64,000 nt of DNA, from assembly GCF_040513375.1 (NCBI RefSeq), contig NZ_JBEVTG010000005.1, positions 11,325 through 75,324 on the forward strand. The letters run 5' to 3'. Positions 34,894-42,573 of this stretch are shown here, one piece after another. Every line of letters begins with the position of its first letter. Within the stretch, counting starts at the first letter, position 1. The DNA is from Flagellimonas_B algarum. GTDB lineage: Bacteria > Bacteroidota > Bacteroidia > Flavobacteriales > Flavobacteriaceae. The position numbers were made by a program, and so were the translations under genes. Under the pieces are notes generated by a model. It was given only the letters and a program-made list of their open reading frames with translations, did not search any database and was not told where the DNA came from.

Positions 34894-35670
34894 TTAAGAC
34901 AGTTTGTTGTTGAGTTTGCCCAATTTCAATTGGGTCAGTACCTTTTTGGTATATAGCGGAAAATCGGCGTTTAGGATCCATCCGAAATAACCAGGTTCCT
35001 TTTCGAGCACTTCATCGACTTTTCTCCCCTTGTGTTTGCCGAAAGTGAATATGGGTTCGTTTTGCTTATCGAGACCTATGAATCCTGCGAAATCAAGCGA
35101 TTGGCGTCTGGTGGTGAAAGCCGAAAGTTTCTTCACGTCGTTTTCCAGTTCCGGATAACGGTCTAATTGCGCTAACAATACTTCATAGGTTGCCATGGTA
35201 TCGGCACTTGCACTGTGGGCGTCCTCCAGATCCTTATCACAGTAGAACTTATAAGCGGCCCCTAAGGTCCTTTTTTCCATTTTGTGGAAAATAGTCTGTA
35301 CATCGACCGAAACCATGGCCTTCATATCGAAATCCACTTCGGCACGCAACATTTCCTCCGCCAACAATGGAATATCGAAGCGATCCGAATTGAAACCGGC
35401 CAAATCGCTATCGCGTATCATCGCATAGATTTCTTTGGACAGTTGTTTGAAGGTCGGCGCATCAGCGACCCGTTCATTTGAAATTCCATGTATCCCAACG
35501 ACTTCGGCGGGAATCTCCATTTCAGGATTCACCAGCCAGGTCTTGCTCTCCCTATTGCCGTTGGGCAGGACCTTTAATATGGAAATCTCAACAATTCGGT
35601 CTTTGGCCACATTCGTACCGGTGGTTTCCAAATCAAAAAAGCAGAGTGGTTTTTTCAGTTCTAATTGCAT
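34894..35670 (-). CDS. DEDDh 3'-5' exonuclease (DnaQ-like)
   Basis: 258 aa from ATG 35670. ExoI FFDLETTGTN (Asp11, Glu13), ExoII NSDRFDIPLLAEEML, ExoIII ASADTMATY with His in the preceding DAHSAS. The tail (KHKGRKVDEVLEKEPGYFGW) is a DUF3820-like nucleotide-binding extension often fused to such exonucleases. Not necessarily the replicative epsilon subunit. Part of a minus-strand run with very short gaps. Confidence 0.9.
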   Translation of the reverse strand: MQLELKKPLCFFDLETTGTNVAKDRIVEISILKVLPNGNRESKTWLVNPEMEIPAEVVGIHGISNERVADAPTFKQLSKEIYAMIRDSDLAGFNSDRFDIPLLAEEMLRAEVDFDMKAMVSVDVQTIFHKMEKRTLGAAYKFYCDKDLEDAHSASADTMATYEVLLAQLDRYPELENDVKKLSAFTTRRQSLDFAGFIGLDKQNEPIFTFGKHKGRKVDEVLEKEPGYFGWILNADFPLYTKKVLTQLKLGKLNNKLS

Positions 35671-35674
35671 GATG

Positions 35675-36460
35675 TTATTTGGTTTGTGAAAATAACCATG
35701 GAAGCAGGTCTTTTTCGGCAAAGGCGTTGTCCCAACTATTGTGTCCGATATCGGGATAAAGCGAGTACTTGACCGCGGCCCCGACACCTTTCAATGCCGT
35801 GACCATTCGGGAAGAGTATCCAGGGTCGACCACTTTGTCGGCCCCGCCATGAAATACCCACCAAGCGGGTCGTTTCAGTTTTTTGGCGATTTTGGGGTTG
35901 GCGCCCCCACAAATCGGAAAAGCGGCCGCGAACATTTTCGGATTGCGCCGTACGATCTCAAAAGTACCCATACCCCCCATGGAAAGCCCACCGACGTACA
36001 TGCGCCTGCGATCGATTTTGTATTGCTTGCGTAGGGCTTTGATCAAACCTTCCAACAACACCATATCCGTAGTGGGTGGGGCATTCTCGAAAAAAAGCAA
36101 CTCCCGCTCATTACCTTCACCCCGAACATCGATTCGGGCCCAACTGCTTCCGGAGGCACATTGCGGAAAAACCACGATGGACGGAAAACCTTGACGGATA
36201 CTTCCCTTTAAAAACAGTTCGGAGCCATGTACCAATTGCGAGGTATTATCATCACCCCGCTCTCCAGAACCATGGAGTACCAAAATCAAAGGGTACTTTT
36301 GGTCGCTATCGAAATTTTCGGGCAGTAATATCCTGTAGGGCAAGCGCGATCCTTCCGATTCGAAGGACCCGACTTCATAAGCCTCGGGGTCCTGCGCCAT
36401 GGCAAGCCCAAAGCTGATGGCCCACAATAAAAACACCTTGACGGGCAGCTGTGGTTTCAT
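35675..36460 (-). CDS. secreted alpha/beta-hydrolase (esterase/PHB-depolymerase-like)
   Basis: 261 aa from ATG 36460, giving signal MKPQLPVKVFLLWAISFGLA. LILVLHGSGERGDD carries the oxyanion loop, GGLSMGGMGTFE the nucleophile Ser, DKVVDPG the Asp and DIGHNSWDNAF the His. Predicted periplasmic carboxyl-ester or peptide hydrolase. 44 bp after the E2 stop. Confidence 0.88.
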   Translation of the reverse strand: MKPQLPVKVFLLWAISFGLAMAQDPEAYEVGSFESEGSRLPYRILLPENFDSDQKYPLILVLHGSGERGDDNTSQLVHGSELFLKGSIRQGFPSIVVFPQCASGSSWARIDVRGEGNERELLFFENAPPTTDMVLLEGLIKALRKQYKIDRRRMYVGGLSMGGMGTFEIVRRNPKMFAAAFPICGGANPKIAKKLKRPAWWVFHGGADKVVDPGYSSRMVTALKGVGAAVKYSLYPDIGHNSWDNAFAEKDLLPWLFSQTK

Positions 36461-36504
36461 AAGCCCGAAAGTACTAAATACTACATCAAAAAGTAGGGAT
36501 TCGG

Positions 36505-37866
36505 TCAGATTTCCCGGTTGCTGTCCCAAGCTTCGAGATAATCGGCAACGGCCTTGACGAACATTCCGCCCAAAGCGCCGTTGACTACGCGATGATCATA
36601 GCTATGTGACAAGAACATCTTACTCCTGACCGCGATGAAATCACCTTCATCGGTTTCAATAACGGAAGGGATCTTTCGTATGGCACCCAAGGCCAAGATC
36701 CCTACTTGTGGCTGATTGATTATCGGGGTTCCGAAAATACTTCCGAAGCTACCAACATTGGTCACGGTATACGTGCCTCCTTTTACTTCATCAGGCTTCA
36801 GTGCATTGTTACGTGCCCGGCCTGCCAAATCGTTGACGGTCTTCGCCATGCCCACCAAATTCAATTGATCGGCATTTTTGATAACGGGAACGATGAGATT
36901 GCCGTCGGGTAAGGCAGCCGCCATACCAAGGTTGATGTTCTTTTTCTTAATGACGTTATCTCCATCCAAAGAGATGTTCATCATCGGAAATTTCTTTAAC
37001 GCCACGGCAACCGCTTCCATGAATATCGGGGTGAAGGTCAATTTTTCACCTTCGCGTGCCTCAAAGGCTTTTTTCACCTTATTACGCCAGATGACCACGT
37101 TGGTCACGTCCACTTCCACAAAACTTTGCACATGCGCCGAAGTGGCGATGCTCTCGGTCATGTGATGGGCGATGAGTTTGCCCATTCTGGTCAACGGAAT
37201 GACCTCATCGTCGGCGCTGACCGAAATCGGGGTCACCGGTTTCGCTTTCACCGGGGCTGCCTGTTCGCTTTGAACCGGCTTTGCGGGTGCAGCAGCTTCC
37301 GCCTTGGGTTCTGGGGCCACTGTAGTACCATTGGTGGAACGTTTGGCCACAAAGGATAAGATATCGTTTTTGGTCACCCGTCCTTCCTTACCTGTTCCTG
37401 GAAGGGTGTCCAACTCCGCTTGGGTCACCCCTTCTTGTTTGGCGATATTCTTCACCAAGGGGGAATAAAAGCGTTCAGAGGTGGAACTCACAGGTCCGCT
37501 GGGAATGGATGCCGTTTTGACCGATTCCATCTCTTGTTCCAATACGGCGGCTGAAGCCGGTACTTCGACTTGGTTTTCGGTCTCGACTACAACATCCGGA
37601 GCGGTATTGACCACTTCGGCACCACCTTCGATCTCGATGACCGCAACGACCTCACCTACTTTGATGATGTCGTCGATTTCAAAACGTTTCTCGACCAACA
37701 CCCCTTCAACCTCACTAGGTACTTCGGAATCGACCTTATCGGTGGCGATTTCAAAAATGGCTTCATCCATTTCGATCGTCTCTCCTACATCTTTCAACCA
37801 AGAGGTCAAAGTCGCCTCGGCGACACTTTCCCCCATTTGCGGTAATTTCAATTCAAATTTTGACAT
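36505..37866 (-). CDS. 2-oxo acid dehydrogenase E2 (dihydrolipoamide acyltransferase)
   Basis: 453 aa from ATG 37866. Lipoyl domain 1-76 with Lys in EIATDKVDSEVPS, peripheral-subunit-binding domain about 132-170 (YSPLVKNIAKQEGVTQAELD), Ala/Pro-rich linker, acyltransferase domain about 220-453. Most similar in layout to branched-chain complexes. The active-site motif reads HRVVNG (425-430), with Asn where HxxxDG has Asp. E1 and E3 are not adjacent. Confidence 0.92.
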   Translation of the reverse strand: MSKFELKLPQMGESVAEATLTSWLKDVGETIEMDEAIFEIATDKVDSEVPSEVEGVLVEKRFEIDDIIKVGEVVAVIEIEGGAEVVNTAPDVVVETENQVEVPASAAVLEQEMESVKTASIPSGPVSSTSERFYSPLVKNIAKQEGVTQAELDTLPGTGKEGRVTKNDILSFVAKRSTNGTTVAPEPKAEAAAPAKPVQSEQAAPVKAKPVTPISVSADDEVIPLTRMGKLIAHHMTESIATSAHVQSFVEVDVTNVVIWRNKVKKAFEAREGEKLTFTPIFMEAVAVALKKFPMMNISLDGDNVIKKKNINLGMAAALPDGNLIVPVIKNADQLNLVGMAKTVNDLAGRARNNALKPDEVKGGTYTVTNVGSFGSIFGTPIINQPQVGILALGAIRKIPSVIETDEGDFIAVRSKMFLSHSYDHRVVNGALGGMFVKAVADYLEAWDSNREI

Positions 37867-37950
37867 ATTCTTAATCAACGTGCCTTATACTGGAATTATT
37901 TTGCAAAAATAACAAAAAAAGACCTGTTTTATTGATTTAATTTCACTTAA

Positions 37951-38574
37951 TTATCCATCCGCTTTGATCGAATTTTCAAACGGAACCCGGTGCAATATGC
38001 TCCGTCCCAAGGTCACCTCGTCTGCATATTCGAGTTCATCGCCAACGGAAATTCCCCTCGCAATGGTTGACGTGGCCACATCGGTGCCCGCGAGCTGTCG
38101 AAAAATGTAAAAATTAGTGGTGTCGCCCTCCATCGTCGGGCTCAGGGCGAAAATCAATTCCCGAACACCACCCTTTTTCACACGTGCGATCAAGGGGGCG
38201 ATATTCAAGTCTTGTGGGCCCACCCCTTCCATAGGCGATATCTTTCCGCCCAAAACGTGGTATAGGCCCTGGTATTGGGAGGTATTCTCAATAGCCATGA
38301 CGTCCCTAACATCTTCAACGACGCAAATCAGGCCTTTATCCCGTTTGGGACTGCTGCAGATCTCACAGATTTCAGTATCCGAAATGTTATGGCAATCGCT
38401 ACAAAACTTGACTTCATCGCGCAGTTTGGAAAGGGCCTCTGTCAAATCGCGCACCTGTTCGCTGGGTCGTCTCAACAAATGCAACACCAAACGCAGGGCG
38501 GTACGCTTCCCGATACCCGGTAACTGCGCCATTTCATCAACGGCATTCTCCAATAGTTTTGACGAAAAGTCCAT
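37951..38574 (-). CDS. recR: recombination mediator RecR
   Basis: 207 aa. HhH near MAQLPGIGKRTALRLVLHLL (14-33), zinc finger CSDCHNISDTEICEIC (four Cys), Toprim domain (ICVVEDVRDVMAIE), then the C-terminal EEL. Works with RecF/RecO to load RecA. Confidence 0.97.
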   Translation of the reverse strand: MDFSSKLLENAVDEMAQLPGIGKRTALRLVLHLLRRPSEQVRDLTEALSKLRDEVKFCSDCHNISDTEICEICSSPKRDKGLICVVEDVRDVMAIENTSQYQGLYHVLGGKISPMEGVGPQDLNIAPLIARVKKGGVRELIFALSPTMEGDTTNFYIFRQLAGTDVATSTIARGISVGDELEYADEVTLGRSILHRVPFENSIKADG

Positions 38575-38653
38575 ACCAATCCTTCTTCGGCAAAATTACG
38601 ATTTTACATTTATCCAAAGAGATATTCGTACTTTGCGAACGAATCCATCGCCC

Positions 38654-40114
38654 ATGACCGCAAGTCAGATACTCGTACTTATCGCCCTGTATTTTTTGGT
38701 GTTGCTCCTGATCTCGTATCTCACGGGGAAAAACGATTCGAACGCCGATTTTTTTAAAGCCGGCAAAAGATCGCCTTGGTACGTGGTCGCTTTCGGAATG
38801 GTAGGTGCCTCGCTTTCGGGGGTGACCTTTATATCGGTACCGGGCTGGGTCGAGGCATCGCAATTCAGTTACTTGCAAGTCGTTTTGGGCTATTTGGTCG
38901 GGTATTTGGTGGTGGCATTTTTGCTCTTACCTATTTATTATCGGTTGAATTTGACTTCGATTTATGAATACCTGCTCACCCGTTTTGGGTACATGAGCCA
39001 TAAGACAGGGGCTTTTTTCTTTTTCGTATCACGGGTTTTGGGAGCGGCCTTTCGACTGTATTTGGTCGCCATCGTATTGCAGCAATTTGTTTTCGATGAT
39101 TTCGGCATCCCCTTTGAAATCACAGTGATCATCTCCATTGTATTGATTTGGATCTACACCAATAGAGGGGGCATCAAAACCATTGTTTGGACCGACACCC
39201 TGCAGACCACGTTCATGATCTTGGCGGTGGTGTTGTCGATCATTTTGATCAATCGCGAGCTCGATTGGAGTTTCGGGGAGTTTCTCGGATCTGACGATTT
39301 AAAGGACTACGGTAAATTCTTGTTCACCGAGGATATCTTGGCGCGTAACCACTTTTTAAAGTCCTTTTTAGGGGGTATGTTCGTGACCATCTGTATGACC
39401 GGTCTTGATCAAGACATGATGCAGAAGAACCTGACCTGTAAAAATTTGCGTGATGCCCAAAAGAATATGGTATCCTTCAGCGTCGTGTTGGTAGGGGTCA
39501 CCTTTCTCTTTATGCTTTTGGGCGCCTTGTTGTTCATTTACGCCGAAAGGAACGCCATTGCCATCCCCCTAATGGACGGCACGCCCAAAACCGACCTTTT
39601 GTTTCCTGAAATCGCTTTGAACAGCGGATTGGGACTGACCCTTTCGATTACCTTTATGTTAGGTCTGATCGCCGCGGCCTACAGCAGCGCCGACAGTGCC
39701 CTGACCTCCTTGACCACATCGTTCTGTGTGGATTTTTTGCAGCTTGAAAAAAAGGCCCCGTCCCTCCAAAAGAAAATACGGAAGCAGACCCATGTGTGGA
39801 TGAGTATCGTCTTGATCATTGTCATCATCGCCTTCAAATACATCTTGAGCAGCAATGTCATCGACAGTCTGCTAACCGTTGCAGGTTATACCTACGGGCC
39901 TTTATTGGGACTGTTCGCTTTCGGTATTTTCACCGACCATAAGATCAAAGACCGCTATGTCTGGATCGTCGCTTTGGTAGCTGTCGCGCTCATCAGCATC
40001 ATCGGCTCTCTGGAACCTGAAATTCTTGGCGGTTATGTATTAGGATACGAATTGCTGCCTTTAAATGGTCTCTTGACCTTTTTCGGGCTGTGGTGTATAC
40101 GCGAAAGGAACTAA
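38654..40114 (+). CDS. sodium:solute symporter (SSS family)
   Basis: 486 aa from ATG 38654; the in-frame sequence upstream is antisense to recR. About 13 transmembrane helices. FGMVGASLSGVTFISVPGWV is the SSS family N-terminal signature, and AAAYSSADSALTSLTTSF the Na2-site helix. The substrate is unknown; sialic acid, proline or sugars are all used within the family. Convergent with the next gene, 4-bp overlap. Confidence 0.93.
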   Translation: MTASQILVLIALYFLVLLLISYLTGKNDSNADFFKAGKRSPWYVVAFGMVGASLSGVTFISVPGWVEASQFSYLQVVLGYLVGYLVVAFLLLPIYYRLNLTSIYEYLLTRFGYMSHKTGAFFFFVSRVLGAAFRLYLVAIVLQQFVFDDFGIPFEITVIISIVLIWIYTNRGGIKTIVWTDTLQTTFMILAVVLSIILINRELDWSFGEFLGSDDLKDYGKFLFTEDILARNHFLKSFLGGMFVTICMTGLDQDMMQKNLTCKNLRDAQKNMVSFSVVLVGVTFLFMLLGALLFIYAERNAIAIPLMDGTPKTDLLFPEIALNSGLGLTLSITFMLGLIAAAYSSADSALTSLTTSFCVDFLQLEKKAPSLQKKIRKQTHVWMSIVLIIVIIAFKYILSSNVIDSLLTVAGYTYGPLLGLFAFGIFTDHKIKDRYVWIVALVAVALISIIGSLEPEILGGYVLGYELLPLNGLLTFFGLWCIRERN

Positions 40115-40470
40115 TATTGACCGGTACCCAAAAGCACCAAGGTACAGGCGATTTCGTAATCGATATCATTTTTTTCCAGTAGTCGATAAAACTCAGGGTT
40201 CTCCGTTCCTGGATTGAAAATGATCCGTCTCGGTGCAAGGGCGATCAGGGCATCGTAGTATTGCTTTTGCAACTCACCCCTTAAATATAACGTTACAGTG
40301 TCTATATTTGGTAGTTCGCCTAAATTATTCGTTATTTGTATGTCACCGATTTTTCCGGCTCGGATACCGAAGGCGACCGTATCCACTTTGTTCTCAAGTA
40401 GCCTTCGAACGGCCAAGTTGCTGTAGCGGTTCGGATTCGGTGATGCTCCAAATACCAGGGTAGTCGACAT
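40111..40470 (-). CDS. CoA-binding (Rossmann-fold) protein
   Basis: 119 aa of the CoA_binding_2 family: TTLVFGASPNPNRYSNLAVRRL, then VDTVAFGIRAGKIGDI and RIIFNPGTENPEFYRLLE. A small stand-alone domain like E. coli YccU. Function unknown. Confidence 0.88.
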   Translation of the reverse strand: MSTTLVFGASPNPNRYSNLAVRRLLENKVDTVAFGIRAGKIGDIQITNNLGELPNIDTVTLYLRGELQKQYYDALIALAPRRIIFNPGTENPEFYRLLEKNDIDYEIACTLVLLGTGQY

Positions 40471-40613
40471 ATGTTAATTTATATGTTAAACTACATAAAA
40501 GTCGTAACGATTTGCAAAAAATAACGTCTTTACATCGGAACAAGTACAATCATTGGTAAGACTGTATTTTTTTTATAGTTAATGGTTAGTGTTTAGTATG
40601 GCTTATCAATGGA

Positions 40614-40648
40614 AAACCCCGACGATCCCGTCGGGGTTTATTTTTTTG
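40614..40648 (+). terminator. orphan intrinsic terminator
   Basis: AAACCCCGACG (40614-40624), loop ATCC, CGTCGGGGTTT (40629-40639), an 11-bp perfect stem, then ATTTTTTTG. No annotated gene ends before it on the plus strand; the region from 40471 is non-coding. Confidence 0.82.
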
Positions 40649-40940
40649 TAAGTACCTGATCGGCAATGGGCCGACCCTTTATCGGCTGTAATTTTATGTT
40701 AAAGCTTACAAAAAGTGTAACAAGCTGCCGAAGCTGTCGTCTACTTGATATCATCGATCAACAACGACAAGCCATGTAAAGAAACATCCTTGCCTATTGG
40801 ATATTGCCGTTTTCAAGGCCGCAACCAAAGCGGAGCCCAAAGTAACGGCACACAAGACCATTCAGGGCAAGCATCACCTATAAACATATTGGCATTCCTT
40901 ATTTCGGAATATTGGTTGGTTAGTTCTAATAAGGTCTGTC

Positions 40941-40973
40941 AATAAAAAACCCTGGTCCGTTCGGGCCAGGGTT
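40941..40973 (-). terminator. terminator of fabH
   Basis: AAACCCTGGTCC (40947-40958), loop GTTC, GGGCCAGGGTTT (40963-40974), one G-U pair; T-run on the minus strand. 21 bp past the fabH stop. Confidence 0.85.
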
Positions 40974-40994
40974 TATCTTTTCCAATTTGGGCAC

Positions 40995-42005
40995 TTACCA
41001 ACGCATGATCACGCTGCCCCAAGTAAAACCACTGCCGAAAGCAGCCAAAACAACGACATCGCCTTCATTGACCTTACCGGCTTCCCAGGCTTCTGTCAAC
41101 GCAATCGGAATCGATGCTGCCGTGGTATTGCCGTATTTCATGATGTTATTGAACACTTGATCGTTCGATAAACCGAATTTTTTCTGAACGAACTGTGAGA
41201 TCCGCAAATTGGCCTGATGGGGCACCAACAGACTGATGTCGTCAGGGCCGAGACCATTGGTCTGAAGCCCTTCCATAATCACTTCGCTAAAACGAACCAC
41301 GGCGTTCTTAAAGACAAACTGCCCATTCATGTATGGAAAATACGATTCGTCATCGGGATCATTCTCGTCGATAATATCGGTGACCCATCGCTTACCCATA
41401 CCAGGGGCGATCAAGGAAAGCTCTTCGGCATGTTGCCCTTCGGAGTGTAAATGCGATGACAAAATGCCTTTGGCCGGGTCTTCTTCCCTACTGACGACCG
41501 CCGCTCCGGCTCCATCCCCGAAGATGACCGAAACCCCACGACCACGGGTCGACATATCGAGACCACGTGAATGCACTTCAGAACCAATGACCAAAACGTT
41601 TTTATACATGCCGCTTTTGACATATTGATCCGCTACGGACAGCCCGTAAACGAAACCGGAACATTGGTTTCTGACATCAAGGGCCCCCACCGTCTTGATT
41701 CCGAGGTCGCGCTGTACCAAAACCCCGGGTCCTGGAAAATAATAGTCTGGGCTCAAGGTGGCGAATACAATGAAATCGATATCATCCTTATTGATGCCGG
41801 CCCTTTCTATGGCCACTTTGGCGGCCTCTACCCCCATTGAGGTGGTCGTAACGTCCGAATCTTTGATCACATGACGGCGCTCCTTGATACCTGTCCGCTC
41901 CTGAATCCATTCATCACTGGTATCCATGATTTTTGAAAGGTCATCATTGGTGACCACATTGTCAGGCACGTAATATCCGAGGCCCGCAATTCTAGAATTG
42001 TACAT
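40995..42005 (-). CDS. fabH: 3-oxoacyl-ACP synthase III
   Basis: 336 aa ketoacyl synthase that starts fatty acid synthesis; Bacteroidota forms prefer branched primers. Catalytic Cys115 (VRNQCSGFVYGLS), His in LLVPHQANLRIS, Asn in YGNTTAASIPIAL. The FabH N-terminus YNSRIAGLGYYVP is intact. The usual plsX/rpmF neighbours are absent. A structured non-coding region lies just upstream (42006-42573). Confidence 0.94.
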   Translation of the reverse strand: MYNSRIAGLGYYVPDNVVTNDDLSKIMDTSDEWIQERTGIKERRHVIKDSDVTTTSMGVEAAKVAIERAGINKDDIDFIVFATLSPDYYFPGPGVLVQRDLGIKTVGALDVRNQCSGFVYGLSVADQYVKSGMYKNVLVIGSEVHSRGLDMSTRGRGVSVIFGDGAGAAVVSREEDPAKGILSSHLHSEGQHAEELSLIAPGMGKRWVTDIIDENDPDDESYFPYMNGQFVFKNAVVRFSEVIMEGLQTNGLGPDDISLLVPHQANLRISQFVQKKFGLSNDQVFNNIMKYGNTTAASIPIALTEAWEAGKVNEGDVVVLAAFGSGFTWGSVIMRW

Positions 42006-42062
42006 AGACTAACACATTACACTTTCTTTGGCGAAAGTCGTTATTCATTGGTAAAGTAAAAA

Positions 42063-42114
42063 TTAAATCGCAAGAAATCCAGAATTCCACAAAAAATACG
42101 GGCTTGCGATTTAA
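42063..42114 (-). repeat. long-loop inverted repeat upstream of fabH
   Basis: TTAAATCGCAAG (42063-42074) and CTTGCGATTTAA (42103-42114) pair over 12 bases with a 28-nt loop. On the minus strand the second arm is followed by TTTTTACTTT, 58 bp before the fabH ATG, so it could act in the fabH leader as an attenuator, or simply be an upstream transcript end. Confidence 0.5.
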
Positions 42115-42302
42115 GGATTTTTACCCTCTCGACCGATTTCCGAAGCTGTCCTGACAAGATTCCAAGGTCATTTGGATTCCCATACCCCCAAAATTACAAC
42201 TTCAAAGGATTTTTTTTGTTCAAAATCAAAACGGAGATCGTAAACTATGTTTAGGAAAAATCAATAATGCTACAACATTTATTTTGAATTGAACATAAAA
42301 AC

Positions 42303-42334
42303 GAAAACGCGCTTTCTAGCAAAAGCGCGTTTTC
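42303..42334 (-). terminator. strong hairpin with minus-strand T-run
   Basis: GAAAACGCGCTTT (42303-42315), loop CTAGCA, AAAGCGCGTTTTC (42322-42334). On the minus strand it continues CGTTTTTATG. It follows a 14-codon frame (42385-42341) by six bases and precedes no gene, so it looks like the end of a small transcript. Confidence 0.55.
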
Positions 42335-42495
42335 AACAACCTAACCAATAAATAAACAAACTTGTTGTAGACTAAACTCTTTCATAGCAATTAGTTTACC
42401 ACAACGAGTCAAAAATAAATAATGTTTAAGTTATCATGAAATAAATTAAACATAAAATTTGTTAATTTTTTAAAATGATACCATTTGCGGGCTTG

Positions 42496-42537
42496 TGTCA
42501 GTTTGTCACCCTAACACGACTTGGTATCCTTTTTGAC
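42496..42537 (+). promoter_or_regulatory. candidate stress promoter of htpG
   Basis: Direct repeat TGTCA-gtt-TGTCA (42496-42508) followed by TTGGTATCCTTTTTGAC (42521-42537), which keeps the GG and TTG of a sigma-54-like -24/-12 element but lacks its final GC. No TAnnTTTG box is near the gene. ATG is 37 bp downstream. A heat-shock-type control element is inferred. Confidence 0.4.
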
Positions 42538-42573
42538 CTGGGTAGGCCAAATACTAATTGAAATATACTGACA

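Larger units (their letters stand above)
40471..40994. other. 524-bp gap: two hairpins, no supported gene
   Basis: Between the CoA-binding gene start and the fabH stop. It holds a free-standing plus-strand terminator (40614-40648), a TGTAACA-N15-CGTC sequence (40716-40741) like the ECF promoters at 46.9 kb, and the fabH terminator (40941-40973). Only short frames exist (27 codons from about 40697; a 66-codon TTG frame at 40745) and none resembles a protein. A small RNA or decayed gene is possible. Confidence 0.5.
42006..42573. other. 568-bp non-coding gap between fabH and htpG
   Basis: Contains a 12-bp inverted repeat with a 28-nt loop (42063-42074/42103-42114), a 13-bp perfect hairpin (42303-42334), a 14-codon minus frame ending just before that hairpin (42385-42341), and a two-part element before htpG (42496-42537). 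Apart from these the sequence is AT-rich and carries no frame long enough to support a gene. Confidence 0.55.

Noticed and set aside
38117..38653. 179-codon N-terminal extension of the symporter
   Set aside because: The stretch is antisense to recR; the symporter family begins at the ATG at 38654.
40745..40945. 66-codon TTG frame before fabH
   Set aside because: No start signals, composition unlike neighbours, and it runs into the fabH terminator region.
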